Part shown: in pieces, positions 21,191-56,420 of the stretch
How positions within the stretch are numbered: the first letter of the stretch is position 1
Layout: each line of letters begins with the position of its first letter
DNA from: Pardosa pseudoannulata
Lineage: Eukaryota; Arthropoda; Arachnida; Araneae; Lycosidae
Length of the DNA: 64,000 nucleotides
Reading direction: 5' to 3'
Assembly (NCBI GenBank): GCA_032207245.1
Contig: CM063508.1
Span: 114,540,802-114,604,801, forward strand
Program-made: the position numbers and the translations under genes
Notes under the pieces: generated by a model
Databases searched by the model: none
What the model saw: only the letters and a program-made list of their open reading frames with translations
Told to the model about the DNA's origin: nothing

Positions 21191-21429
21191 GTATAATTGT
21201 TAAAAATTTTCTAACATGATTTATATATATGAATGATTTATATACGATTTTTTTAAATGTACGAGTATATTGCCAATATATAGTATTATCAATTATATTT
21301 AAGAAAGAAATTTTATTGTGAATGTAAAAAATTTGTCGGCTATCTGAAGTGTAAGACTTTCTAAATTTTACTTTTTAACAAAGAGTGTAAAAAAGACACT
21401 ATAAAATTAATTTTTTTAGATAATGGATG

Positions 21430-22185
21430 CTATAGATTTTTAAGTCAGAAATAGATATCTCATTGACTATATAAGTGACAAAATGCATTTTGAAAGTCTT
21501 AATATTGTGTTAAATTTCTGTAAAAGTTGATTTGTTTTTATTTCTAGATTCATCAATAGTCCCGAAACAAATAAATTACTACGAACTACAACAAATAAAA
21601 TAATAAAAATGTTATACTTTAATATACACAAACATCTAAATTTATTTTTATATTAATTTAAAAATTAAATAATGAATATTATATATTTTATAAGTCAGAA
21701 ATTGATATCTCGTTGACTTTATAAGTGACAAAGTGCATTTTGAAATGGATTCTTAATATTGTGCTAAATTTCTGTAAAAGTTTATTTGTTATTATTTCTA
21801 GATTCATCAATAGTCCAGAGACAAATAAAATACTAAGAACTAGAACAAATAATAACAAGATTATACTTTAATATACACAAAAATTTAAATTTATTTTTAT
21901 ATTAATTTAAAAATTAAATAATGAATGTTATACATTTTTAAGTCAGAAATTGATATGTCGTTGACTTTATAAGTGACAAAATGCATTTTGAAAAGGAGTC
22001 TTAATATTGTGTTAAATTTCTGTAAAAGTTTATTGGTTTATATTTCTAGATTCCTCAATAGTCCCCAGACAAATAAAATACTACGAACTAGAACAAATAG
22101 AATAATACCAAGATTATACTTTAACATACACAAACATATAAATTTATTTTATATTAATTTAAAAATTAGACTATATCTAACACAT
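21430..22185. repeat. three-copy ~245-bp tandem repeat
   Basis: AAGTCAGAAATNGATATNTC recurs near 21442, 21692 and 21941, each followed by TAAGTGACAAARTGCATTTT and TTTCTAGATTCNTCAATAGT. Period is about 245-250 bp. Copies differ at about one base in ten to fifteen. Confidence 0.8.
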
Positions 22186-22809
22186 TAAAAGTTGTAGAGG
22201 TGATAAAAATATTTTTATAGCATAAAATGTAAATGTTTTTATAAATTCATAATTTTACTGACAATCTACGATAAGATTAACAATAACATGTACTGAGTTT
22301 CCTTAATACTTTTTGCATTTTATGGAAAGCAAATATTAGGTATAATTCTTCATCTATTGAAATTTTTAAATTTTTAGAAATTTTATATCAAAGAATAAAT
22401 TTTAAACAAGGTGAATTGTCGTTTAAAAATTACATTTCAAGTACTATAAGCATCGAATAAATAAACCATGAAAAATGTAGGTGAAATTTCACTATAGCAC
22501 TATAATATCCTTACCTTGAAAATTTGAAATCAATATGGGTTACAATTTTTTTTTTTTTTAATTTTGAAAGTTTAGAAATTTTTTCTTTTGAAAAAAACCC
22601 CACTATTTTTAGTTAAACGTATTTGAAATTAAAACTTTATACATTTTCATTATGACTTAATAAATTTTTTTTTGTAATTTTATACATTCTAATATAAATT
22701 AAATCTTTTCTGTTTCAAAATAGTATTCAAGCATTCAAAAAAATATGTAAAAAAATAAAAAATATTTTGTTGTCATAAATTTCATAAGTCTCGTGGAAAT
22801 TTATCACAT

Positions 22810-23325
22810 CTATAAAAATTAGCTTGAATTCTTTATACTTTTTGCACTTATTAAACAGAAGTTTTCCTTTCAATATATATTCTTTAGCTTTATTAATTAC
22901 TATTTACAATTTTATTATGATTTTTTCATTTTTAATATAGAATCTATTATGGTTTCATTCATTTTAATTATAAAGTGCTCTTTAATTCTAAAATTAGCTG
23001 AATTCTTTATACCTTTTGCATTCTTTAAAGAAAAGTTTTCATTTCAAAATATATTCTTTAGCTTTTTTAATTACTACTTACAATTTTAATGTGATTTCAT
23101 TCTTAATATAGAATCTACTATGGTTTCATTTATTTTAATTATAAAATGCTCTTTAATTCTATAAATTAGCTTGAATTCTTTAAAGAAAAGTTTTCCTTTC
23201 AAAATATATTCTTTAGCTTTATTAATTACTATTTACAGTTTTAATGTGATTTCGCTCTTAATATAAAATCTTCCATGGTTTCATTCATTTTAATTATGGA
23301 GTGCTCTTTAATTATTTCTTAATAC
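22810..23325. repeat. three-copy ~170-bp tandem repeat
   Basis: The unit contains TAGCTTGAATTCTTTA, GTTTTCNTTTCAAWATATAT and GGTTTCATTNATTTTAATTA. Copies start near 22818, 22992 and 23165. The array ends ~130 bp before the GMC coding start, so it lies in the region that should hold the promoter or 5'-UTR intron. Confidence 0.75.
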
Positions 23326-23458
23326 TTCTTCTCAGTTAAAGTTCTAAAAGTTTTGATTTTTTCATGTGTAAGCTTTTTTAAAGTTTTAATTTCGAAATGA
23401 AATTAAAATATAATTCACTGTTTGGAAAAGGAATTAATATATTTAATTTTCAGCTACG

Positions 23459-46331
<22,873 letters not shown>

Positions 46332-46534
46332 AGACTGGAAATAGAGTTCTTGACATTTTAAGGAGTTTTAACTTTTTTTCAAATTTTATTTGTCAGGTAG
46401 CACATAACTATTATTGTCAGTTATTTTGAAGTTTTTCTGGGAGCATTTTCATAATGATTGTAAAATTGATGCAATTTTCTGAAAAGAAAACCATCGTTTA
46501 TTTGATGAAATTGACACTAGAATATACATTAAAT

Positions 46535-46823
46535 TTAACATTAGGTTGCCCAAGGCAGTCATTTCGACTGTTTTTTAATTTCAATTAGAAAAACAATTAT
46601 GAAATATAATGACACAATTTCTTAGAATTTGGTGACTTTTTCTATAACATATAAATGGGTTTATGAATAATTGTAGTTACTTCCGCCCTCCTTTATTATA
46701 TAATATTAAAAATTAATTTTAAACAAATTTCTTTACATATTTGTTATTTTTTCACAATGCAGTCATTTTGACTGTTTTTGGGCAATATAGGTATACAAGA
46801 ATTCTCGGGCAATCTAGTGTTAA
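46535..46823. mobile_element. piggyBac-like MITE (family P2)
   Basis: TTAACATTAGGTTGCCC at the left and TTAACACTAGATTGCCC (reverse-complemented) at the right, with TTAA at both ends. A subterminal word GCAGTCATTTYGACTGTTTT occurs near both ends in the same orientation. It lies ~200 bp past the GMC stop codon, probably in or near the 3'-UTR. Confidence 0.82.
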
Positions 46824-47151
46824 ATCTGTTTGAGTAAAATCATCACTGTAATTAAAATTTTTTATTATGTTAATTGTTATTTTTCTAGAGTGTTTTTATA
46901 CTTTAGTCCATTTTCTATGCATGTTACGCAAAATTTCATTTTATATTTAGACTAAATTGAGAACAATTATAGATTTTGTAATATTTATGTTTTTTTCACG
47001 TGATATTGTTTTAATGATTACATTTTCCAAATATTTTACCATAAATTACTATAGTTTATACGCATTTTTCTAAAAGATACGCTGTTTTTTTTATCCGTAA
47101 AGGAAAATCACATATTTAAGCTATAATTGTGTTAATCTCTACTGTAATATT

Positions 47152-47815
47152 TTAACCCTCCGAGTGGAACACACCGAGGAAAAACTTAGTCTCCAAAAAA
47201 TACGCTAAAAGTTTTATTGTGTCAGTGACCAAAGTGTTCTATGTTTTTTTACTTAACCCTTTGTCAACTAGATTAGAATACAGGAAACCCACCCTCGTTA
47301 TTGTCTCTTTACTTCCGGTTATAAATAGATATATAAATAGACATTATAGATTGTTAATTTTTAATACACATAAAGCTCGTCAAGTCTCGAAGATCATCCA
47401 ATAAGAAATAATGGATTCTAAAAGTACAAATAAAAATATTCTTTAAGAGAATGATTTATATTTTTTTACGAAAGTCATCTAAGCTATTTAAGTGGTGCAA
47501 TTAGAGATACATCTGTTACCGCAAACGAAATACTTCGAAATAGAGATTTACAAAGCCATGAAAAGCTATCAGAGTCTATGTGCCTGAGGAAGTAAGAGTG
47601 CATCCCTCAATAAATGTCAGTCAAAGAGGGGTGCAGTTTCTAAACAATCGACCTGACCCTCCTACCTCAAAACTCCATGGAGGAAAACACTGGCAGAAAT
47701 GTACAATACATCCATTTTTGGAACGTTTTTGGAGGTCGAAAGTTGTACGTGACAACCGTTTTGAAGACATCATCGGTTTGGCGGAATTGTACGTGCTAAC
47801 CGCTTAGAGGGTGAA
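47152..47815. mobile_element. piggyBac-like element (family P3), decayed
   Basis: Left end TTAACCCTCCGAGTGGAACA; right end, reverse-complemented, TTCACCCTCTAAGCGGTTAG. The right TTAA has changed to TGAA. The word TTGTACGTGNNAACCG occurs twice near the right end. A 75-codon open frame at 47580-47807 overlaps these terminal repeats and is unlikely to be a gene. Confidence 0.6.
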
Positions 47816-48206
47816 ACGAGCTACGTTGTTTGGTAATGTTTTAAATCGGTTAGTTAAGCAGCAATAATTATTATGTACTGATCTTCACACAACTTGTTTC
47901 AATTCTGCGACCATTTAAAAAAATTCTCTGGATTTCCATCCACTGGAATTTTGCCTTCTAATTTATACTTAAAGACATTTTGTTCTAGATATTTTAGTAC
48001 TTTTCCTTTACTGGAAAGTATTGATTCACTAATTTAAAATTTTTTTTAAAAACAAATTGTTCATCGTAAATTTCTCCTGTTTCTTACTATTAAGTATATT
48101 ACATTCCAAATTTTAAACATATCCATCTGAATAAAATTAAGATATTTGTTCTTTTTTATTGTTTCTTTGATTTTAACAATTAAATTTTTACTAAGTTATC
48201 AGAAAC

Positions 48207-48209
<3 letters not shown>

Positions 48210-48292
<83 letters not shown>
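48210..48292. repeat. (TA)n microsatellite
   Basis: A pure TA run of ~80 bp between AT-rich gene-free sequences. Confidence 0.95.
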
Positions 48293-48297
<5 letters not shown>

Positions 48298-49443
48298 TCA
48301 GAATTTCAAGTACTCAGATACTTCAAATTCTAATACTACGTATCAGAATGAATGTAAGTGAATGAATGAATGTAATGTATATATGTAATTTGTTCATCTT
48401 GCAACATGTATATTTTGTAAGATCGTATTATCTCGTAAAATTACAAGTGTTATCTCTAAATAAATTTATTTCTGTCTTTCTAATTTATTTCCTCTCATTT
48501 TCGTTTGTGCTTCAATTAATTTATTCTTCCCATTTTGCTCTGAATAATTTATTTTGTATATGTGAAGACAATAAAGATTTTTGAAAATAGTTGATTGATA
48601 ATTTATTTACAAGATGTGTAGGTAAATCAAAGGGATGAATAAGGATGTATAAGCTCGGGAGTAATAGGTGATTTAATAGATTAAAGTTTAAAACAGAACA
48701 GAAAATTGGAATTTTCTAATCATTTTTCAAGTGGATTTATGGACTATCATAACAGGTAGTGCATTTAGAAATTCCAGTGCTGCGGAATAGTTATCTCTCT
48801 CCCAGTATATACAGTAAAAAATCAACTGAGAAGAGAGAGAAAGCTAAATTCTTGGTATATGTGTATAGTAGTCATTTCCGACTATGAAAAAAAGAAAACA
48901 ATACTGTAATGTTTTTCATAGTTTTTAATTAATAAACGCAGGTGGAAGGTAAAGCATATATTTATATTTATGTATGTAAGCTATAAAGCATATATTTATA
49001 TTTATGTATGTAAGCTATCACAACAAAATATTTTTTGTCTACATTAAATGCAACAAGTTTCTATATTCAGTAAACAGATACAACAAACGAATTTTATAAA
49101 ACACTTGTAAATTAAGATAATATTGAATGTTAAGAGAAATTTAAAAAAAGCATCAATTAAACATTCTCCTTAGTTTTTGGAGAATAACACAAAGAAAACT
49201 GTTCTCTAAAAATACATCATCGTTTTGAATAACTGAATAAAACTTTCATTAGAGTGTCGAAAATCTCTTTTGTAATAAAATATTTCGTATGGCTGAATAT
49301 TTGTGTAAGTAAATATTTTAGAGCCTGGAACTTAAGGTAGTCTCAGCGAGAAAGTCTTTATATAAATGAGTGTTCGTACAAGCAAGTTTACACTAAAAAT
49401 ATAGAGAAAGAGAGTATACATAGACAAATATGTATATATAAAA
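48293..49443. other. AT-rich gene-free DNA
   Basis: No gene recognised. A 34-bp phrase AAAGCATATATTTATATTTA-TGTATGTAAGCTAT is present twice in tandem at about 48951-49018. Confidence 0.6.
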
Positions 49444-49699
49444 AACTCCTCGGAGCAATAGTGCAACTTGGGGATCATGACCTACGGTGCCATTGTCCGT
49501 TTTCGAGACCAATGGCCGTGGGGTTCGAAGCATATATCCCGGTTAGGTGGTCGGCATTATGTCAAACCCCCAGTGTTTAGTTCCCAATCAGGCTTGGTCC
49601 TCAATTTGTCTACCCACCACAAAAAAAGGCTGAGTTAGCCTTGCCCAGCCCGAGGAACAAACTTTAAGCCTAAAGAGCTACTCTTACGCCACTGGGCAT
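49444..49699 (-). mobile_element. tRNA-derived SINE (family 1), diverged copy
   Basis: The + strand begins AAACTCCTCGGAGCAATAGT and ends ACGCCACTGGGCAT. The minus strand therefore starts with the tRNA-like head, whose boxes are decayed compared with the copy 310 bp downstream. The body words TTAGTTCCCAATCAGGCTTG and CTACCCAC match the family. Confidence 0.8.
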
Positions 49700-49758
49700 A
49701 AACATGTATATAGAATACATGTACATAGATATGTATAAACATATATAACACATATATA

Positions 49759-50006
49759 AACTCCTCGGAGCAACAGCCCCAAGGGGGCCAGGGCCTACGG
49801 TGCCAATCTCCGTTTTCTAGACCTGTTCCGGTTAGGTGGCCAGCCTTACGCGGAACCCCCAGTGATTAGTTCCCAAGCATGCTTGGTTCTCAGTTTCTCT
49901 ACCCACTGAAGGGATGAAAGGTTGAGTCAACCTTGCCCAGTCCGGGGATCGAACCTCGGACCTGTGGCGTGGGAAAGCCAAGCGCTACCCCAACGTCACT
50001 GGGCTT
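49759..50006 (-). mobile_element. tRNA-derived SINE (family 1), full-length copy
   Basis: On the minus strand the head reads AGCCCAGTGACGTTGGGGTA and GCGCTTGGCTTTCCC (A box and anticodon-like arm), then GGTCCGAGGTTCGATCCCCG (B box) and GACTGGGC. GCCCAGT/ACTGGGC form an acceptor-like stem. The body ends CTGTTGCTCCGAGGAGTTT. This copy defines the family to which 4993 and 13831 belong. Confidence 0.88.
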
Positions 50007-50039
50007 CATAACACATATATACATAAGTATAATTTATAT

Positions 50040-51317
50040 GTACGTATGTATAAAACGTACGCGACATACAATCAAAGTAACTGTATTAACATCAAATAAA
50101 CCTAAGTGAAGTAACCATCAAAAGCAAAAATAAATTCTAGCTCTCAGAATAAGTCGAGAGGTATGTAATTTCAAAAGGAGGGAAATAAATTTAGAGTAGT
50201 CTTCGAGATCTTTAAAAATTTTTGAACTCTTGAATCCAGAGGGGTTTTTTTATAAAAAGAAAATATCAATTAGACTTGCATTTGGAATTCATGAAGTTTA
50301 TTTATTGATAAAGTACTTCCGCATCTGTGAGGAATGATGATTTAGGAAACGAAAGCTAAGCTGAAATCAACTAATTGGAATGCTACTAATACTTGAGTCA
50401 CATCTGTATAAGTAGAATAAATCCGAAAGGAGTGATAACTCTTAAATTTAGTTTAGACAATAAAGTAAACTTTAGAAAATATCAATAGTTGTAGAGAAAG
50501 ATTTAAAAACAAGCTTAATGGTATTGATTTTATTTACAGTTGGAAATTTGTCAATTCCTAATGATTCTGTTTAGTACATTGCTAGAGTTCTCCAAAAGAG
50601 TTTTCCTCTTACTCTTCCTATTTTTCTTTCATCAGTATGATCTTTCTATTTAACACTAGAAAGGAAGTTCCTTGTATAGAAGAAGCATTTCTCAGATTAC
50701 CTATTTTTTGCTGTTGTTTCTTATCATTGCTAACTTTTGTTATTTATTACCATTAATATGAACGGTTGTAAAGGAATTTAAAGAAGCCAATCCCATACTA
50801 AAATTGCTACATTTATTTCAACTGATGATTTTAACTGAATTATAAGCAAGCTATATACAAGCTTGAAAAAAATGTTAATCCATTATAAATGCAAAAGAAT
50901 GACGTAATGACACTCACGTAAATAAAGTCAAAAATCCTTTGCTCACTCAAAAGGTTATTCGGCGCATTATACAATTAAATCAGTGGATTCATAAATATGA
51001 TTCCAAGATAGTTGTTTTATTCTAATCGCTTGCTCTTTCATATCCATGTTGACAGATCTCTCCACAACTCCGATACAATAATAAAAAAAAATTTCTTTCA
51101 AAAACCATGGAGTTTGCGGGCTGCTATATTGTACCTACACAGTGCGTGTTCATACAAGTTATTATTGTACCATGCAATTTTCTACTTTTGAATTTTCATA
51201 TTTTTGGGGAATGGTGAGACATACGAAGAATTTAATTATTTTTCATTCGTAATTATTTTTAGTTGATTAGTTTAATATGAGAGTTTAGTATTTTAATGTT
51301 AAATAGTCCCAAACTCC
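50040..51317. other. AT-rich gene-free DNA
   Basis: No open frame, TIR pair or RNA gene could be supported in this stretch. Confidence 0.5.
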
Positions 51318-51822
51318 TTAACACTTTCATCGCGAAGGACAGGATATCTCGTCTTCCAGGATTATTTGCTGTGTGGGACGAATAATGTAACTCGTTCTGT
51401 GACCAGGGTTTTTCTATATTATTCCAGAGTATAGAGTGACTTATTTATTAGCCTTCAGGCTTATACGATATTATTATGTCTCCATCAAATGTGCTATTTG
51501 TATACTTTTTAGGCCTTTGGTGTAATTTTATTCATACAACGTCTTACGTTATACTTACTTTTTGTCTTTTTTAAAAGAAAAATCAATGAACGAAAGCTTC
51601 ATATTTATTATTATTTTTAAAATAAAAATTATTCAAAAAGAAAAAATAATTTCCTTTTTTTTACTTTAGAGCTAAAAGAAAACGCTAAAAAAGGTAGGAC
51701 AAAAGTGCGCCTTTACCTCGTTAAATGTGTCAAAATTATTAGTATTCTAAAACTGAATAAGACCCGGATTATAAGCTTAAATTGATAGCATCCCAAGACT
51801 TTCAAGTGAACGAGAGGGTTAA
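51318..51822. mobile_element. possible piggyBac-like element
   Basis: TTAACACTTTCATCGCGAAG on the left and TTAACCCTCTCGTTCACTTG (reverse-complemented) on the right. Both begin at TTAA, but the inverted match beyond it is imperfect and short. The interior is non-coding. Confidence 0.45.
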
Positions 51823-52022
51823 AAGCGTAGCTATTTCCCTAAAAAAATATTCCTTTTTGACAATAAGAAACTTAGTATGAAAATTATCAATCTTTTCTGG
51901 GATCATATGCAGACTAGTTTATTGGAGTGATATCTGTATCATTTAGAGTCACTGATCCAGAAGAATGAAGTCGTCTTCTATATCATTAATCATTGATCCG
52001 ATATTTCTTCTGGGAGATTATC

Positions 52023-52355
52023 TTGTTAGAAACAGTAACTTTTTTGAGTAAAGAGTTTTTTGAGTGCTTACAATTTATTGCTATTTTTTATTTTGGTTTC
52101 TAAATATCTTTGTGATTTAGACAGCTCCAACTGCCTAATACTGCACACAGAACGGTGCCGTCATATTAATTCGATAATACGGTGCGGTCATATTAAGTAT
52201 TTTGTTAGAAACAATAACTTTTTTGAGTAAAGAGTTTTTTGAGTGATTACAATTTATCGCTATTTTTTATTTTGGTTCCTAAATATCTTTGTTATTTAGA
52301 CAGCTCCAATTGCCTAATACTGCAAACAGTACGGTGCCGTTATATTAATTCGATA
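52023..52355. repeat. ~180-bp tandem duplication
   Basis: TTGTTAGAAACAGTAACTTT recurs as TTGTTAGAAACAATAACTTT near 52023 and 52203. Each copy continues through GACAGCTCCAAYTGCCTAAT to ACGGTGCCGTYATATTAATT. Confidence 0.85.
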
Positions 52356-52933
52356 CAATCAGAAAAGCTTTTATAATACAACGTGTACCGCAGGACACTT
52401 ATACTGTAAAGAAATCTCTACTCAAAAATTCATTGAATTTTACTATTTTGGCAAGAACATCGTTAAAAAATTATTTTCTTCATTTTCAAAAAGAATAATT
52501 AATTTTTAAACTAGCCATACATCTTACAATAACTTATCAAATAATGCAAATGTATACAATTCGTTTAGTATATGAAATCGCTATCAACAGCATATCTTGT
52601 AATGCATAAACTGTATTGTATTGAATCACAGATATTACTTTATGAGCTATAATTTTTCTCACAATTACTAATAGGCATTTTCTATAAGCAGTAACAAGTT
52701 TGGTTTGTTTTGGTCATTTTTATTTACAACACGAAAGTTCATAAGTTTGAAGCCAATTTCAAACTAATACAGAATAAAGAAGCCAAACTCCTGGCAGTGA
52801 TGGAAAGAAGCTATTCAAAACCGATTTAGTTGACATATAAAAGAATTTTCCTTGTCTATCAGTTTTACCGGTATTGAATGGTAAATATAACATAATGAAA
52901 TATAATTTTAAAATGTACATTTATTTCATCATT

Positions 52934-52960
52934 CCCCCCCCCCACACCCCCCCCCCCCCC

Positions 52961-53013
<53 letters not shown>

Positions 53014-53025
53014 ACCCCCCCCCCC
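52934..53025. repeat. poly-C tract
   Basis: About 90 bp of nearly uninterrupted C with a few A interruptions (one near 52951, others near 52971 and 53014) in otherwise AT-rich DNA. The apparent proline-rich frame across it is an artefact of composition. Confidence 0.95.
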
Positions 53026-53504
53026 TCTCCTCTCATCATCATTCGAGTTTAATACTTCTTAATAATTTTAGTAATTATAAATAATTTTTAGATATTTCAA
53101 AAATATGTTTGTTATCAAACATTTTCCCTTTGATTCTGACTTTTGTTTTATTTTCACTGGAAAGATGTATTATTCATTTCTTAATAATTTTGTAATGACT
53201 ATGTTTTCTCAATTCATAGAGTTAATCTAATAACACAGATAGTTATTATGTTTGAAATGTTCCTCATTGAGACAATCTTTCTTATGTGTGTGTAAAATTT
53301 GAATTTACGAGGCTAAAGCCTCAACGTTTTACTTTAAATTTTTATACAAATTACATAAATAGTTCAATGACATGCTAATTTTTTAAATAAAACTTAAACA
53401 AAATTACATGAATGTTGTTACATTTTAATCGTCACATTAAAAACTTTTAGTTTTATTCAGTTTAACTACATGGGATTTCGATTTTTCAGAGAATTTGGAT
53501 TGGA

Positions 53505-53650
53505 GAACTACGGTCTAGCTTTTAGCTACATGACGGCCAATGAGACCAGGGCTTACTGCTTAAATCTGATTCCAAACGGCAACACACATTCATGCCACAG
53601 TGAGATTTTGAACTCCGGTACCGAAAATCAGCGCCCTAATCATTCGGCTA
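53505..53650 (-). mobile_element. tRNA-derived SINE (family 2), decayed copy
   Basis: On the minus strand it reads GCCGAATGATTAGGGCGCTG, an A-box region like the copies at 31904 and 34134, then a decayed B-box region. The + strand end GAACTACGGTCTAGCTTTT corresponds to the SINE tail. Confidence 0.7.
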
Positions 53651-53864
53651 TTTTTAGACCAAGGGATTTGATATTTTTAATACCAGACTTGGGGATTTGG
53701 GAAATTTCTAGGTGGTGAATATAAAACTGATGGCGATATTGGATTAATCTTTTTCTATGTCAAAATATGTGAAAAATTGTTTTACTTCTGCATGGTTTCA
53801 TTTAAAGATTTCTCAATGATAGAGTGAAACATTTCTTACGGTAACGTATAATTTTTTTTAAATT

Positions 53865-56420
53865 TTAAACCGGTAAAACGTAAGTATTTACTTTCAAAGA
53901 AGTCTAAAGCAAAAAGTGTAACAAATAATTTTAAAATAAATTCCTTTCTAGTTCTTTTTAAAAATGTATTATATTTTATTTTAAACCGGTAAAACGTAAG
54001 TATTTACTTTCAAAGAAGTCTAAAGAAAAAATTTAACAAATAATTGTAAAATAAATTCTTTTCTAGCTCCTTTAAAAAATGAATTTTTTTTTTAATTTTA
54101 AACCGGTAAAACGTAAGTATTTGCTTTCAAAGAAGTCTAAAGCAAAAAGTTTAACAAATAATTTTAAAATAAATTCCTTTCTAGTTCCTTTTAAAAATTT
54201 AGTAATTCATCCTTTGGAAAAATCTTCCCCTCTATCACATGATAAAATTTGAATAAAGAATTCCTTTTAAATGAAATCCTTCCAGAAATGTGATAGAGTA
54301 AAATATTTCTAAAGGGTTATGTGTGAAATATTTTTAATTTCAAACAGATAAATGGTTGCTTTCAAAGAAGTCTAAAGGAAAAAGTTTAACAAATAATTTT
54401 AAAATAAATTCCTTTCTAGTTCCTTTTAAAAATTTATGATTTTTTTTTAATTTTGAACCGGTAAAACGTAAGTATTTGCTTTCAAAGAAGTCTAAAGGAA
54501 AAAGTTTAACAAATAATTTTAAAATAAATTCCTTTCTAGTTCCTTTTAAAAATTTATGATTTTTTTTTAATTTTGAACCGGTAAAACGTAAGTATTTCCT
54601 ATCAAAGAAGTCTAATGCAAAAAGTTTAACAAATAATTTTAAAATAAATTCCTTTCTAGTTCCTTTTAAAAATGTATACTTTTTTTTAAATTTTGAACCA
54701 GTAAAACGTAAGTATTTCCTTTCAAAGAAGTCTAAAGCAAATAATTTTAAAACAAATTCCTTTCTATTTCCTCTTAAAAATTTAATCATTCATACCTTGG
54801 AAAAATTTTCCCCTCTATCACATGATAAAATATGAATAAAGAATTCATTTTAAATGAAATCTTTCCAGAAATGTGATAGAGTAAAATATTTCTTAGTGTT
54901 ATGTGTGAAATGTTTTTAATTTCAAACCGATAAATGGTTTCTTTCAAAGAAGTCTAAAACAAAAAGTTTAACAAATAATTTTAAAATAAATTCCTTTCTA
55001 GTTCCTTTTAAAAATGTATGAATTTTTTTAATTTTGAACCCTTAAAACGTAAGTATTTGCTATCGAAGTAGCCTAAAGCAAAAAGGTTAACAAATAATTT
55101 TAAAACAAATTCCTTTCTAGTTCCTCTTAAAAATTTAGTCATTCATACCTTGGAAAATTTTTCCCCTCTATCACATGATAAAATTTGAATAAACAACTCA
55201 TTAAATGCAATCCTCCCAAAAATGTAATAGAGTAAAATATTTCTTAGGGTTATGGGTGAAATGTTTTAAATTTCAAACAGATAAATGGTTGCTTTCAAAG
55301 AAGTCTAAAGCAAAAAGTTTAACAAATAATTTTAAAATAAATTCCTTTCTAGTTCTTTTTAAAATTGTATAATTTTTTTTTAATTTTAAACCGCTAAAAC
55401 GTAAGTACTTGCTTTCAAAGAAGTCTAAAGCAAAAAGTTTAACAAATAATTTTAAAACAAATTCCTTTCTAGTTCCTTTTAAAAATTTAGTCATTCATAC
55501 CTTAGAAAAATTTTCCCTTCTATCACATGATAAAACTTGAATAAAGAATTCATTTTAAATGAAATCCTTCCTGAAATGTGATAGAGTAAAATATTTCTTA
55601 GGGTTATGTGTGAAAGGTTCTTAATTTCAAACTGGTAAATGGTTGCTTTCAAAGAAGTCTAAAGCAAAATGTTTAACAAATAATTTTAAAGTAAATTCCT
55701 TTCTAGTTCCTTTTAAAAATGTAAGATTTGTTTTTAATTTTAAACCGGTGAAACGTAAGTATTTGCTTTCAAAAAAGTCTAAAGAAAAAAGTTTAACAAA
55801 TAATTTTAAAACAAATTCCTTTCTAGTTCCTTTTAAAAATTTAGTCATTCATAACTTGGAAAAATTTTCCCCTCTATCACATGATAAAATTTTAATAAAG
55901 AATTCATTAAACACAATCCTCCCAGAAATGTTATAGAGTAAAATATTTCTTAGGGTTATGTGGGAAATGTTCTTAATTTCAAAGTGGTAAATGGTTGCTT
56001 TCAAAGAAATCTAAAGCAAAAAGTTTAACAAATAATTTTAAAGTAAATTCTTTTCTAGTTCCTTTTAAAAATGTATGATATTTTTTAAAATTTTAATCCG
56101 GTATAACGTAAGTATTTACTTTCAAAGAAGTCTAAAGCAAAAAGTTTAACAAATAATTTTAAAACCAATTCCTTTCTAGTTCCTTTTAAAAATTTAGTCG
56201 TTCCTACCTTAGAAAAATGTTTCCCTCTATCACATGATAAAATTTGAAAAGAGTTCATTTTAAATGAAATCTTCCCAGAAATGTGATAGAGTAAAATATT
56301 TTTTAGGGTTATGTGTGAAATGTTTTTAATTTCAAACCGGTAAACTGTTGTTTTCAAAGAAGTCTAGAAGAAAGTTTAACAAATAACTTCAATAAACTTC
56401 TTTCTAGCTCCTTTTAAAAA
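53865..56420. repeat. 118-bp satellite with ~355-bp higher-order repeat
   Basis: The monomer core AAAGAAGTCTAAAGCAAAAA recurs ~16 times, followed by TTTAACAAATAATTTTAAAA and TTCCTTTCTAGTTCCTTTTA. Most monomers lie 113-122 bp apart. Six ~145-bp spacers (near 54200, 54785, 55135, 55490, 55845, 56200) split the array. From 54785 on, the order spacer-monomer-monomer repeats every ~350-355 bp. Each spacer has a perfect or near-perfect 11-bp inverted repeat CTCTATCACAT / ATGTGATAGAG. The minus strand stays open through several monomers (149 codons at 54340-54789), with a ~40-residue repeat LKGTRKEFILKLFVKLFALD. Confidence 0.9.

Noticed and set aside
47580..47807. 75-codon frame as a conserved gene
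   Set aside because: It overlaps the terminal repeats of a TTAA element and contains a duplicated subterminal motif, and no domain was recognised.
49759..50006. Genuine tRNA gene
   Set aside because: A and B boxes are present, but a long non-tRNA body follows and several diverged or truncated copies exist, so it is a SINE.
52874..53062. Proline-rich protein frame
   Set aside because: It is the translation of a poly-C homopolymer.
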